This document shows, piece by piece, positions 26,866 through 36,502 of a stretch of 50,987 bases of DNA (position 1 is its first letter; each line of letters begins with the position of its first letter). This DNA is from a virus: positions 1-50,987 of the IMG/VR virus record IMGVR_UViG_3300025070_000051. The stretch is one strand, 5' to 3'. The notes beneath the pieces are model-generated. The model saw only the letters and a list, made by a program, of their open reading frames with translations. It made no database searches and was not told the origin of the DNA. A program made the position numbers and the translations under genes.

Positions 26866-27471
26866 TTATTCGAAGTTTGTAAAAACCAGCCTAGATTTAG
26901 ATTTTTCTAATTTTAGCATTTTTTCCATTAAAAGTCTTTGGAGTGTGTTTGGATCTGTACTTCCTCTATTTGCTAATATTGCATATATCATACAAGCGTA
27001 TAAAGCCTCTTCGGCTAATTTAGGAACTGCTGCTGTTTCATCAATAGTTAATGCGTTTGATAAATACGTGTATGATAAGCCATACCCATCCAAGGAAGTA
27101 TCAAATATTATTTTTTTATTATTATAGTCAACATAATAGTTTGTACCATCTATATTAGCTAATTCTTTTGTCTCACTCATTTCTACTGTATAAGTGACAC
27201 CTCCAGGTGAAGCGCTTCTAAATATACTAATGATAGCCACGTTGTCGTCCGGCTGTTCATATTCGCCATTCGCAGGAATAGTTGTTGTTTTATTAAATTG
27301 ACTTTTTAATGTTTCAAAAGCAAATTCTTGCAAACACCTTCTAGCGTGTAGTATAACCTCTGTCCTATCTGCGTCAGGTATCATTCTTCCAGGTCCGGTA
27401 TAAGATATAAGGAAGTTATTTATTATATCATTTAAAGATATAAACGCATTAATTAATTGTGTATCTGCCAT
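26866..27471 (-). CDS. Head-tail connector/adaptor protein A1, 201 aa
   Basis: The shorter paralogue of the 25248-26153 product, sharing the DIINNF-ISY-G, RTEV-HA-R and AEEALY segments. It lacks the central insert of A2 and may represent the basic form. Such helical proteins between capsid and tail genes of podoviruses (T7 gp11 position) form rings under the portal. Six bases separate it from B1 upstream; 19 separate it from B2 downstream. Confidence 0.75.
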   Translation of the reverse strand: MADTQLINAFISLNDIINNFLISYTGPGRMIPDADRTEVILHARRCLQEFAFETLKSQFNKTTTIPANGEYEQPDDNVAIISIFRSASPGGVTYTVEMSETKELANIDGTNYYVDYNNKKIIFDTSLDGYGLSYTYLSNALTIDETAAVPKLAEEALYACMIYAILANRGSTDPNTLQRLLMEKMLKLEKSKSRLVFTNFE

Positions 27472-27477
27472 TTATTA

Positions 27478-28176
27478 TTATTTTACGTTATCTCCGTTAA
27501 TTTGTACCTCCTTTTGTTGAGCTATGCCGCCAACAAATTGATCTTTTGTTACAACCCCTGCAAATCCAAGTATTTTTGAAATAAGCAACGGTTGATCTAA
27601 CTGGTGTATTTCAAAAGAAGTTGAATCAGATTCGTTATACACGTAGTTTCCTAATTCTTTATCAATAGTAAATCCCCATTTAACGTCGGCGGGATATTTT
27701 AAATAATTCACAGAAACTTTACCAGATGCAGTTTCGGGATAAATTTTTAACGTATTATTTTCATACGTATAAACTGGGTAGTATTCCGTAGGTGCAGTTA
27801 AAGGCGAAAGGTTTGTTGTGTATACTTCGTGAGTTTGTATCCTTTCTGCTTCCCTATTATTATATACAACCACTCCTAACTCCTGAACATTAGAAGGAAG
27901 AGTGACTTCTTGGTCTTGATCTAATGTAAACGCTTCAAGCCTTTTAAATAAAGATATTTTTTCATCTAACAGAGCAAATCTGTCAGCATAAGCTAAACTA
28001 GTTTGCGGCAACCTAAGTACTTGGTTGAAGTCGTCAAAGTATTGAGTGTATATTTCTTGTTGGGCCTGAGTGGCCATCCTATTAAACTCCGAAGGCATTA
28101 GTGCGCCTCTTTTCTCTTGTTCTAATATAACTAGAACAGTTTTATAAACTGAATTAATATTTATAGTTCCAGCCAT
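27478..28176 (-). CDS. Connector-region protein B1, 232 aa
   Basis: First gene of the A/B connector cluster and paralogue of the 26157-26846 product. Conserved points are the EKRG-MPSEFNRMATQAQQE helix, the VLRLP motif and a C-terminal YLKYPADVKWGF strand. No enzyme signature is present. It starts downstream of a strong stem-loop at 28195-28235 that separates head from tail genes. A structural connector role is inferred. Confidence 0.75.
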   Translation of the reverse strand: MAGTININSVYKTVLVILEQEKRGALMPSEFNRMATQAQQEIYTQYFDDFNQVLRLPQTSLAYADRFALLDEKISLFKRLEAFTLDQDQEVTLPSNVQELGVVVYNNREAERIQTHEVYTTNLSPLTAPTEYYPVYTYENNTLKIYPETASGKVSVNYLKYPADVKWGFTIDKELGNYVYNESDSTSFEIHQLDQPLLISKILGFAGVVTKDQFVGGIAQQKEVQINGDNVK

Positions 28177-28194
28177 TTTTTAATTTTTTAAATT

Positions 28195-28235
28195 TATAGT
28201 GATTAAGCCACATTTAAAGCGGCTTAATCGCTATA
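28195..28235 (-). other. Long stem-loop between head and tail genes
   Basis: Bases 28195-28209 and 28221-28235 form a 15-bp stem with a single mismatch, closed by a short AT-rich loop (two further pairs possible). Neither strand has a T-run after the stem, so it is not a standard intrinsic terminator. It may serve as a processing or stability element between the capsid-side and connector-side cistrons. Confidence 0.6.
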
Positions 28236-28244
28236 AAAAGTAAC

Positions 28245-29105
28245 TTAGTAAAGTCTCTTTAATATTACCTTATAAACCTCCATACCTTCATCTGTCTTAA
28301 AGAATGAAGCTAAAGCGCTATAAGGGTGCTCGTCAAAAGGTACAGTCATTAACTTTCTATTACCTTCGCCGTAAGTGAACGTTCTTTGATCAGCGGATAA
28401 GTTTATTATTCTAGCTTCTACAGCTTTAATACCTACATTACGTAATTGAACGTTGTCGTCATTAGCTAATTCTATAAATAACGCAGGTTGCCTTTTGGCA
28501 AATATCATTAGATCTCTTTTTAATTCACTAGATGATAAATCATTAACTGCACTACCGTATTCAGCTCTTAATATTCCTTCAGCTGTGTCAATTTCCATAT
28601 CCTTAGCTAAAGTTAATGCTTCAAGTTCTAACTCAATCCAATCTAGTTCATTTACAGAAACTTGCACTGGATCAAATTCGTAATATACTTTATCTTTCAG
28701 TGGATGATATAAAGATAATAATTTTTGTAAAGATACATCTTCCTTTTTTACTTTGATTAAACCGTTCCGCATAGATATTCTACCTAATGTTGCAGATCCC
28801 TTTTGTTCATCTACAAAGGGAGACTTCTGATTAGTAGCGTAACGTAATTCCCTTTGAAATCCTTTTTCTGGGTCAAACCATAATAAAGGTTTTCTTTGAG
28901 AATGTTTAGAAGGTAATGTATATAAAAGCGGAGACTTACCGGTTTTTAAAACATAAGTTCGATCTCTGTATTCCCACGTTGGTTTTGCCGGTTTTGATGG
29001 CTTAACTGTCACGGGTTCTGCTTTTTCTATTTGTACTGGTAACCCATCTGTGATAGGTTCTTGTGGTGCAGCTTTTTTAGCTACGGGCTTTTTCTTGTTT
29101 GCCAT
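28245..29105 (-). CDS. Capsid-associated hypothetical protein, 286 aa
   Basis: A Lys/Pro-rich N-terminal tail (MANKKKPVAKKAAPQEPITD) leads to a region with WEYRDRTYVLKTG, LLWFDPEKGFQRELRYATNQ and KSPFVDEQKG, which I associate with conserved but unassigned proteins encoded next to capsid genes in Bacteroidetes and marine phages. The second half is helical. It starts after the capsid gene terminator. A capsid auxiliary or head-completion role is plausible. Confidence 0.7.
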   Translation of the reverse strand: MANKKKPVAKKAAPQEPITDGLPVQIEKAEPVTVKPSKPAKPTWEYRDRTYVLKTGKSPLLYTLPSKHSQRKPLLWFDPEKGFQRELRYATNQKSPFVDEQKGSATLGRISMRNGLIKVKKEDVSLQKLLSLYHPLKDKVYYEFDPVQVSVNELDWIELELEALTLAKDMEIDTAEGILRAEYGSAVNDLSSSELKRDLMIFAKRQPALFIELANDDNVQLRNVGIKAVEARIINLSADQRTFTYGEGNRKLMTVPFDEHPYSALASFFKTDEGMEVYKVILKRLY

Positions 29106-29123
29106 GATATAATATTATAAAAT

Positions 29124-29165
29124 TGATAAAAATAGTGGCCAGGGACCAATGATCCCCAGCACACT
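29124..29165 (-). terminator. Intrinsic terminator after the major capsid gene
   Basis: Read on the minus strand, AGTG-(T)-GCTGGGGA pairs with TCCCTGGC-CACT (12 pairs, one bulge, two G-T pairs) and is followed by ATTTTTAT. It lies 11 bases past the capsid stop codon. Partial termination here would raise capsid transcript over downstream genes. Confidence 0.72.
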
Positions 29166-29175
29166 AATAAATTAA

Positions 29176-30618
29176 TTATGGTGTAGTTGCAGTATTCTTC
29201 AATAATATGAAGTTGTTTGCAGCTTGTACACATAAACATCTTTCTGATAAGAAGTGAACGTTCATTGCATCCTCGTCGCTTGTAAAGTTTCCACCTACAG
29301 ATCCTGTGATCCAAGACTTCATTTTTCTATCATCTGCTTCAGAAGCTCTGTAACGGATGTGTAAGAAAGGTCTTGAGATGTTTTTACCTAACATTTGATC
29401 GTAAACTGTTGAAGTTCCAGCAGGAACAACCACACCTTCAATATCTCCAACTAATCCTCTAGTTGTAGCGTCGTTTAAGTATTTCCAGTCTGTTTTGTAG
29501 AAATCATAAGATCCTCTACGGAAACCACTGAATCCTAAGTTAAGTGCCATATCTTCTGAATTTTCGAATACACCGTAAGATGTTCCTCCAGTTCCGTAAG
29601 AATTTTGGGCCGCTAACATATTGTCAATACCTAAAGAAGTTGAACGATCTAAGAACAACATGTTCTCTTCGATAGCTCCTTGCTTGTCAAGTTCTCCTAG
29701 GATAGCGTCAAAATCGCTTAATCCTAAATCAGCTCCGCTCCCAAAATCCGCGTCTGTATATACAAGACCTCGGTTTTCTAAAGCAGCAAAAAGTCCGTCA
29801 GAACCTGTGATTTCAGTTCCTCCTCCTAATCCAGCAGCTGGCGTAATTGGTGCCGCAGCTTTTTCAGCTTCAATCATAGACATTTCTAAGTGATCTTCAA
29901 AACGTATACGAGATTCGTGCTCAGACTTTAGATACCATAAGTACCCTGAAGTTCCAGCTTCAGTAGTTACTTCTACCCATCCAATCTGTGCCGTATCAGA
30001 CCCGTTTACCGCGTACTTATTACGTAAAATGATTGGTTTGTTGCTGAACTGTTCGAAAGCAGCATCAATAGAAGTTCCTGCATTTGAAGTTCCTTTTGCA
30101 TATTCAGATCCGTATACGAATACTTTTACATTCCCAGTACCAGTAACTGTAACAGCTCCTGCGTATCCTGCAATTGTTAAAGTAGCTACTCCGTTTCCTG
30201 CGACAGCTACTTCGCTAACGTAAGCTTTTTCAACTGTTAATCCAGTAGAATCAGCGATAACGATAGTATCTCCAGGTCCGATTAGGTTTTTGCTAGTAGC
30301 TCCAGCTCCTGCTGGAATTGTAATTGAGGTTGCTGATACAACAGTAACGTCGTCATAAGCAATGTGTAAACGCCCTTGCTCAGACCATACTACTTGATCA
30401 GATGCCATAGGCATTTCAGCTCCTACCATACGTAAGAATCCAGAGATTGTACGGTTTCCGTAACGCTCTACTTCTTTTTCGTATACTTCTGGTAAGAATT
30501 GTTGTGTAAAATCCATGTCCCCAAGGGCCAGGTAGTTGTCGTTAAACAACGTTTGTGTTGGTCTAGGAGTTAAGTGCGCTAAAGCCGCTGCACTCCCAGT
30601 AAATGATCCATTTGCCAT
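29176..30618 (-). CDS. Major capsid protein, HK97-like fold, 480 aa
   Basis: Position after portal and scaffold-like genes, size and abundance-type layout mark this as the major capsid protein that builds the icosahedral shell. The N-terminal arm (MANGSFTGSAAALAHLTPRP) is followed by an E-loop-like region and, at about residues 90-175, a Thr/Val/Gly-rich beta domain (VVSATSITIPAGAGATS onward) that looks like an inserted surface domain. The C-terminal part contains FLHIRYRASEADDRKMKSW and the final strand region. A dedicated terminator follows. No protease cleavage site could be placed. The fold is inferred, the identity is well supported by synteny. Confidence 0.88.
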   Translation of the reverse strand: MANGSFTGSAAALAHLTPRPTQTLFNDNYLALGDMDFTQQFLPEVYEKEVERYGNRTISGFLRMVGAEMPMASDQVVWSEQGRLHIAYDDVTVVSATSITIPAGAGATSKNLIGPGDTIVIADSTGLTVEKAYVSEVAVAGNGVATLTIAGYAGAVTVTGTGNVKVFVYGSEYAKGTSNAGTSIDAAFEQFSNKPIILRNKYAVNGSDTAQIGWVEVTTEAGTSGYLWYLKSEHESRIRFEDHLEMSMIEAEKAAAPITPAAGLGGGTEITGSDGLFAALENRGLVYTDADFGSGADLGLSDFDAILGELDKQGAIEENMLFLDRSTSLGIDNMLAAQNSYGTGGTSYGVFENSEDMALNLGFSGFRRGSYDFYKTDWKYLNDATTRGLVGDIEGVVVPAGTSTVYDQMLGKNISRPFLHIRYRASEADDRKMKSWITGSVGGNFTSDEDAMNVHFLSERCLCVQAANNFILLKNTATTP

Positions 30619-30640
30619 TATTTGTAAAGTTTAGTAATTA

Positions 30641-31822
30641 TTATTTTCTCTTTTTAATTCTAAGCTTAGTAGTTGAGTCATTACTTCCCGGTACGGATCT
30701 AACCTTCCACCCGTTAGGTGGCTTAACATCTTCATGAGTCCCTCTCGGATCCATGTCAATATTTTTAGCTTTTTCCATGCTTGATTTCATTGCGTCCGCT
30801 TTACCTTGCTGGTAAAAGTGATTTGCAATTGCGTCAGGGTTCATTGCTGTGAATAAAGATTTATGATAACCTTTAGCATCTGCCATTTCGTTTTTATCGT
30901 TTAAGAACTTCTTAACAAAATTTGAAATGTCTCCTTGCTTAGATTTAACTCCCTCTACATCATTAACTTTATACCTGAACTTTTTTTCTCCAACTTCGAA
31001 ATCAAAACCTTTGAATTCATTAGAAAATACTTTTTCAGTTTTTTCGTTAAATATAGAAACTTGCTTTTCTCTATCCTCTGTCAACTTCTCGCTATCTTGG
31101 TTATAACGATTGAAAAATTCAACCGCCTTTTTTTGTTCTGGATTTAACCGAGACCCAGCTTTTATCTCTTCGTAATATTTGTCTTTTAAACTCTCTAGAT
31201 GATTTTTAGCTTTTGCCAACTCTTCTTTTCTAGCTAATTTTTTTCTGCGTATATCTCTATCCTCGTCCATGTCTTCGTCAAAACTGAATTTGTCTTCCAT
31301 AACAAACCCTATTTCTTCAGAATCTAAGTGAGGCTTAGTGTTTTCGTAATACTCTCGTAGTAACTGATCTTCGTTTAAAGACGCATAATCTGTGTTTAGA
31401 TTCACGTAGTCTTTCAAACTTCCGCCTGTATCATTCATAAAGTCTACGACTTTTTGAATATTCTCAGGTAGGTCTATTCCAGGCTCCTGATTTTCAATAG
31501 CCTCCGCAACTTGTTCTTTTACTTCCTCTACTTTTTCTTGTACTTCCTCGTTTGTTATTTCTTGTAAAACGGGTTGCTCTTCATTTGAAACGGGCTCCCG
31601 TACTTCTGGAACCACTTCTTCGCTACTTTCCGTGTTTTCGGATTCTCTGACAGGAACATCGCTTGCATTTGTTTCTTGCTCTGGAATGGCATTTGCTTCT
31701 ACTTTGTTTAATTGACCTAAGTCTACTTTAATTAATCCGCTATCTTCCTGTGTAATAGGAGACGCTTCTTGAGGTTGGGTTTCTTCAGTTTTCTCAACCT
31801 CGGTTTTTACTTCTTCTTCCAT
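30641..31822 (-). CDS. Putative scaffolding protein, 393 aa
   Basis: The first 120 residues are extremely acidic (many E, Q and V, e.g. EEVQEKVEEVKEQVAEAIE), the middle is a charged coiled coil (about 175-260) and the end is basic (KLRIKKRK). This acidic-helical-basic design and the place between portal and capsid genes are typical of podovirus scaffolds that guide capsid assembly and bind the shell through a basic C-terminal helix. No similarity proves it. Confidence 0.75.
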   Translation of the reverse strand: MEEEVKTEVEKTEETQPQEASPITQEDSGLIKVDLGQLNKVEANAIPEQETNASDVPVRESENTESSEEVVPEVREPVSNEEQPVLQEITNEEVQEKVEEVKEQVAEAIENQEPGIDLPENIQKVVDFMNDTGGSLKDYVNLNTDYASLNEDQLLREYYENTKPHLDSEEIGFVMEDKFSFDEDMDEDRDIRRKKLARKEELAKAKNHLESLKDKYYEEIKAGSRLNPEQKKAVEFFNRYNQDSEKLTEDREKQVSIFNEKTEKVFSNEFKGFDFEVGEKKFRYKVNDVEGVKSKQGDISNFVKKFLNDKNEMADAKGYHKSLFTAMNPDAIANHFYQQGKADAMKSSMEKAKNIDMDPRGTHEDVKPPNGWKVRSVPGSNDSTTKLRIKKRK

Positions 31823-31854
31823 GATAAAATATTATATAATTATTACTATTATTA

Positions 31855-34281
31855 TTACCTAGGATCACCTGATCCTAAATTGAAATTACCGTTAAGTACA
31901 TCATTGCCTGATGATTCAAAGTTTTTAGGCATTGAATCGTTTTTCCTTTGATCTATTAACTCGCTTTGTTGCGTTGCTTGTATTTTAGTTCTTTCGTCTT
32001 TTCTGTCTTCTCTCTCTGTTAGCTCTGATTTTTTGCCTTGCACCTCCATGCCTTTAAGTTGCATGTTCATTTGAAACTCGAGACTCATTAATTCTTTTTT
32101 AGCAGCAACTTCAGCTTGCATTTTTTGCGAATCAATTTGAGCCTGCATCTGAGCTAATTCCATTTTTTGCTGAGTTAACGCTTGCTGCTTTTGAATCTCA
32201 GCTTGAGCAGCTACTTGTTGAGCTTGAGCATTAGCTTGAGACTGCGCCTCAATATTTTGCTGTTGCATTTGCTGATCTCTTTCTTGTTTCTCAACTCTTC
32301 TTATTTTTAAAAGCTGATTAGCTAAGTTTATGTTTTTTATTTCCCTTATATCTATAGCGTCAGTAAGATCTATTAAGCCTGCTTGTAATGCTGTTTGTAT
32401 ATTGTTTTCTAATACAGCTTTCTGTTCCTCATCAGGCTGTAATTCTATAAATATACCAAAATCATATAAATACAAATCGCTCATTTCTTCTAACACTGCT
32501 ACATTTTGATTGCCTATTTTATGTATAAATGCTTCTTTGGTTGGGGAATATTCTATTATGTCTGATATTCTCAAGGACAAATTTTCGCAAAGATCTTGAG
32601 CTAAAAACAAAGTAGAGTCTAATATATGCCTAGTAGCCGTATTAGAATTTGCAGCTGCTAATTTTTGCACACCCACTAAAGCTCTAGCATCCGGAGTACT
32701 TCCGTCTCTCGCTTCATTCAACCCGGTGACGTCTCTAATCATTTGCATATAATAATTATATGTTTGAATTAATGATTGCAACTTAGCCCCCCCAGATCCA
32801 GATTGTAATTCTTGAATAGGTACTTTACCGGGATTCATATCTCCTTCTTGTGTAAATGACCTACCTATTACAGAACCTGTTTGAAAGAACATATTTAACG
32901 CTTCCTGCGGGTTATAGTTTGTTCCGTTACCCAAATCTACTTCAGCCAGGCCGTCTGCATCGAGATAAACCCCATCCGGCACCATCCTAGATAATACTTG
33001 TTGTAACTTCAAATGTGTTAACTGAATCATGTCAGCAAACCCCGTTATTCTTGACACAATACTTTCTATACGCCCTTTATACATTCTTGGAGCGACTATA
33101 CTATAATTCATTTTTACTTTAGTATAATCACTTTTTGGACGTATCATATTAGCCGCCATTTCCCACTTTAATGTTTTACCTCCTAATATTTTAACTCCTT
33201 CATATAAAACTTCTAATGATCTAGACAATTTTTGTATACCATATTCAACATATAATTCCTCAGGCGGATTAAACTGATCGTCTTTCGGTATTAATTTTGC
33301 AGCGCCTGTAGCAGACTCTTTTACTTTATACACTTCATTAGCATAAGTTTTATAGTTATAATATAAAACCTGAACAGTATTAGAATCGTCTTCGTCGTAA
33401 TTAGTTAAAGTTCTATCGTAAAAGCCATTATTTTGATATGACTGACTAGATATTTCTTTTAGATCTTCATTAGTCAAAAACGGAAATTGTTTCTTTAATT
33501 CATTTATGTGAACACTTTTAACTTCTCCTACATAATATATATCGTCAAAATAGGGAGATTCGGTGTATGACCATATTAAATTAACGGGATCTACGTAGTC
33601 GATAGTAGCTCCTTCGGATTTACTAAATCCATTTTTAACTGCAGCAATTCCTATAGTAGCTAGGTCGTACGTGCATCTTTTTTTGATTAGGTCGTAATTA
33701 TTGCCCTGAAGCAATGTATTTATGGCTTGCTCTTCAGCTAATTCAACTTCTTGCTTATAAGACAGTTGCATGTGCAAATTAAGTTCCTCTTTGTTCTTTG
33801 GTAAATCGTCTGGGTTATTTTCAAATAAATTAACACCAAATTCAGCTTCTACGTATTCGCCTAGTTCTTTCGTTTGCATATCTCTAAGTATAGATTCCAT
33901 ATACTTAGTTCTTTTGTCTACACCATAAGGATCTTGAGAATAAGCTTTAACATCAAACATTCTCTCTGATATTCCATTAACTAGTATGTCTACAAATTTA
34001 GGTATTATAGGTACAGGTTTCCAATCTAAATTAAGATAGGATAAATCCCCATTTATAGATAATTCATCTTTATACTTTTGCACCCCTTGCTCTCCTCTTG
34101 CGTATAATCTTAAATTATGAAAAGTGTTTTGATTACTTTTAAAACGACCAATACCATTATCAGAACGAAACCACTCGTTCTCTATCGCTCTACCTACTCT
34201 AGTTCCATAGTCTAGACTCATCTTTTCAGAATCGCTAGCTATTTGGCTCGGAAAATAACTTGTTATAACTGACTCAGCCAT
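31855..34281 (-). CDS. Portal protein, 808 aa
   Basis: The portal forms the dodecameric ring through which DNA is packaged and ejected. The protein has the expected order: N-terminal wing and stem regions, a section with IQTYNYYMQMIRDVTGLNEA around residues 500-530 that is typical of podovirus portals, then an end rich in Gln and Ala forming a long coiled coil (about 664-767), which resembles the barrel helix of P22-like portals. It lies 4 bases after terL and precedes the scaffold. Length is in the upper range for podovirus portals. Confidence 0.88.
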   Translation of the reverse strand: MAESVITSYFPSQIASDSEKMSLDYGTRVGRAIENEWFRSDNGIGRFKSNQNTFHNLRLYARGEQGVQKYKDELSINGDLSYLNLDWKPVPIIPKFVDILVNGISERMFDVKAYSQDPYGVDKRTKYMESILRDMQTKELGEYVEAEFGVNLFENNPDDLPKNKEELNLHMQLSYKQEVELAEEQAINTLLQGNNYDLIKKRCTYDLATIGIAAVKNGFSKSEGATIDYVDPVNLIWSYTESPYFDDIYYVGEVKSVHINELKKQFPFLTNEDLKEISSQSYQNNGFYDRTLTNYDEDDSNTVQVLYYNYKTYANEVYKVKESATGAAKLIPKDDQFNPPEELYVEYGIQKLSRSLEVLYEGVKILGGKTLKWEMAANMIRPKSDYTKVKMNYSIVAPRMYKGRIESIVSRITGFADMIQLTHLKLQQVLSRMVPDGVYLDADGLAEVDLGNGTNYNPQEALNMFFQTGSVIGRSFTQEGDMNPGKVPIQELQSGSGGAKLQSLIQTYNYYMQMIRDVTGLNEARDGSTPDARALVGVQKLAAANSNTATRHILDSTLFLAQDLCENLSLRISDIIEYSPTKEAFIHKIGNQNVAVLEEMSDLYLYDFGIFIELQPDEEQKAVLENNIQTALQAGLIDLTDAIDIREIKNINLANQLLKIRRVEKQERDQQMQQQNIEAQSQANAQAQQVAAQAEIQKQQALTQQKMELAQMQAQIDSQKMQAEVAAKKELMSLEFQMNMQLKGMEVQGKKSELTEREDRKDERTKIQATQQSELIDQRKNDSMPKNFESSGNDVLNGNFNLGSGDPR

Positions 34282-34285
34282 ATTT

Positions 34286-36502
34286 TTATTTTTCTATTAA
34301 TTTCGAAACACTTCCTGTGTTGGAGTATCTGCTTATTTTTAAATTTAGTTTTTGCTTTTGCCTTTCAGCGGCTGGACTATATAAATTTCTATTAACAGCC
34401 ATTATAGCTAACCCTGAGCTTATAGCCGCATCAAATTTAGTTCTGTTATTAATATCGAACTTAGCCCAATCATTTAGCGTTGTATTAAAATACATTCCTC
34501 CATACTGTCCATCTTCTTTTAGTCCCACATATCTATCTATGTAAGATTCAATTGCAGCGGCATGTGCCTGCTTTATATCTTCACTAGAGTTTGGTATTCC
34601 TCCAATTTCTTTTTCTGTTTTAGATAATTTATTCCAAAGCCTATCCGGCCTATTCATTGAATAACCTCTATACCCTCTTCTTTTTAAATAATACAAAAGT
34701 CTAGGCTTGTTATTTTCACATAACAAAGGCATACCGTAAAACACTAAAGCCATCAATACATCTTCGAAAAACATTTCCGCTGTTTGAGGTCTAGCTAGGT
34801 ATTCAAGAAAAAAGGTATTAGGGGGAGCATCTTCCATTGAAAACTTTGTAAGTCCATGAAGAGCGCCTTTAGACCCTCTACCATCTGTTGTACCACTAAT
34901 ATCATAACTATCACAGCCAAAAGCACCAATGTGATCATTGCCTGGCGACTTAAAGCCATTCTTAACATATTGTTTGTTTTGTAAATTTAAACTTGGCACC
35001 CAAGAAATATTAAATCTTCCTTGAGGATTAGGTGTAAATTTAACTTTAGTGTCTTTTATTCCGTTTTCCCAACTAAAACTTCCACGCGTTAATACTCCTG
35101 AATGTTTTAAGTCTTCGTTGTAATCTATTTGCTCGTATATCTTTACTAAATTATACAAGCTGTTTTGAGTCTCGTCCCTGAAAGCATGTTCTGTTGTACG
35201 CGGAAACTGCCTGTAATGCTCATTTAAGCCGTCCTGGTCGCCTTTTAATCCATCTGCCTCATTATTCCAATGCTCAATGACTCCGAGCTCGATAGGGTCG
35301 CCGTATGGATCTTCTAAAGGTTTTTCAGGAGTATCGAATACGGGCATTCCGTATTTGTCAATGAATCCTTCATAATTCCATTCCATAGGAATGAACAGAC
35401 TATATAGTCCAGATTTGGTTTGTCCATTCTTATTTCTTTTAGCTATATTCGATGCTTGATATAATTTTTTAAAATTGCTACCCCCTTTGTCTAATGCGTT
35501 CGAGGTAGACCCCATCATACACTTACCGATAATTCTACTACCTAAACGTAAACATGTTTTGGTAACCCCCCAGTTGTTTAATATATTGTTAGGTCTTTCC
35601 CACTTACCCGATTCATCGTGAACTAAAAGTTTTAACTTTTCACCGTCATAACTATTGTCCCCTGTGTTTTTGTAATCTATAGTAGTGTCTAGTCCCTCTA
35701 ATATTATCTGATCCGAATCAGTGTTTTGTATAGATCTTTTTGTTAATCTAGAAGCCGGGACCCTATAAGCTAATTCTTGCTTTGGTCGATCCATACCGTC
35801 CTGGATCGGTTTAAAGAAAAACGGATAGTTGATAGATATGGGTACGACTTTATCCGTGAACATCTTCTTCGCATCAGCACCCGATTTCGATAGTATACCA
35901 AATCTGGAATCACTCGACACCGTAGCTTGGTTAATTGTTTCTCCCGACGCCATGAATGAAAATCCGGAACGTCTGTTTTTAAGGTAACAAATACCGTAAC
36001 AACGTGCGTCTGCCTTGCACGCTTCCCAGAATATATAGAATAACCTGTTTGATTCACGAAAGTCGGGTAACCCCACATCGATTTTTGACCACTGCAAATA
36101 CATGTAGTGAGTACCAGTAATATAAGTAGGTATATTGTTGTTAAGAAACCAGTAACCATTTTCTCTTCTTTCAAATTGCTCATCTATATAGGGTTCCCAT
36201 TTTTCTTTAAAGCTATCCGGATAGTCTTTCCACTCAAATATGCTTTGTATTCTTTTAAGTTCTTTAGGGTATTCTTCAGGTTTCCATAAATTATTACCTT
36301 TAGTTAGTTTTTTGGGCGTCTTAGGTAAAGCTATTTTTAAACCTTGTATATTATATATTTCCCCTATTTGTCCGGTATTACTAATAACAATTATGTCGTT
36401 ATCTTTATCGTATCCGTATTTCCAGTTTTTTAAGCTGTTGCGCTTAGATAGCACATTGCCTTTTACAGGAGTTATAACTGAGTATAGATCTTGCTTGTAC
36501 AT
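34286..36502 (-). CDS. terL: Terminase large subunit, 738 aa
   Basis: This motor packages DNA into the prohead. The start includes IGEIYNIQGLKIALP, typical of Bacteroidetes-phage terminases. The adenine/Walker region is LKNRRSGFSFMASGET (about 170-186), which departs from the canonical GxxxxGK[ST]. Walker B is LLVHDES with Asp296 and catalytic Glu297. The nuclease domain starts with FGCDSYDISG (about residue 530), giving the first metal-binding Asp, and continues to late Asp/Glu residues around DRYVGLKED. The start ATG overlaps the last base of the preceding gene. Portal follows 4 bases later. Confidence 0.88.
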   Translation of the reverse strand: MYKQDLYSVITPVKGNVLSKRNSLKNWKYGYDKDNDIIVISNTGQIGEIYNIQGLKIALPKTPKKLTKGNNLWKPEEYPKELKRIQSIFEWKDYPDSFKEKWEPYIDEQFERRENGYWFLNNNIPTYITGTHYMYLQWSKIDVGLPDFRESNRLFYIFWEACKADARCYGICYLKNRRSGFSFMASGETINQATVSSDSRFGILSKSGADAKKMFTDKVVPISINYPFFFKPIQDGMDRPKQELAYRVPASRLTKRSIQNTDSDQIILEGLDTTIDYKNTGDNSYDGEKLKLLVHDESGKWERPNNILNNWGVTKTCLRLGSRIIGKCMMGSTSNALDKGGSNFKKLYQASNIAKRNKNGQTKSGLYSLFIPMEWNYEGFIDKYGMPVFDTPEKPLEDPYGDPIELGVIEHWNNEADGLKGDQDGLNEHYRQFPRTTEHAFRDETQNSLYNLVKIYEQIDYNEDLKHSGVLTRGSFSWENGIKDTKVKFTPNPQGRFNISWVPSLNLQNKQYVKNGFKSPGNDHIGAFGCDSYDISGTTDGRGSKGALHGLTKFSMEDAPPNTFFLEYLARPQTAEMFFEDVLMALVFYGMPLLCENNKPRLLYYLKRRGYRGYSMNRPDRLWNKLSKTEKEIGGIPNSSEDIKQAHAAAIESYIDRYVGLKEDGQYGGMYFNTTLNDWAKFDINNRTKFDAAISSGLAIMAVNRNLYSPAAERQKQKLNLKISRYSNTGSVSKLIEK

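Noticed and set aside
35770-36183. 137-residue - strand ORF
   Set aside because: Overlaps terL in another frame and has no independent support.
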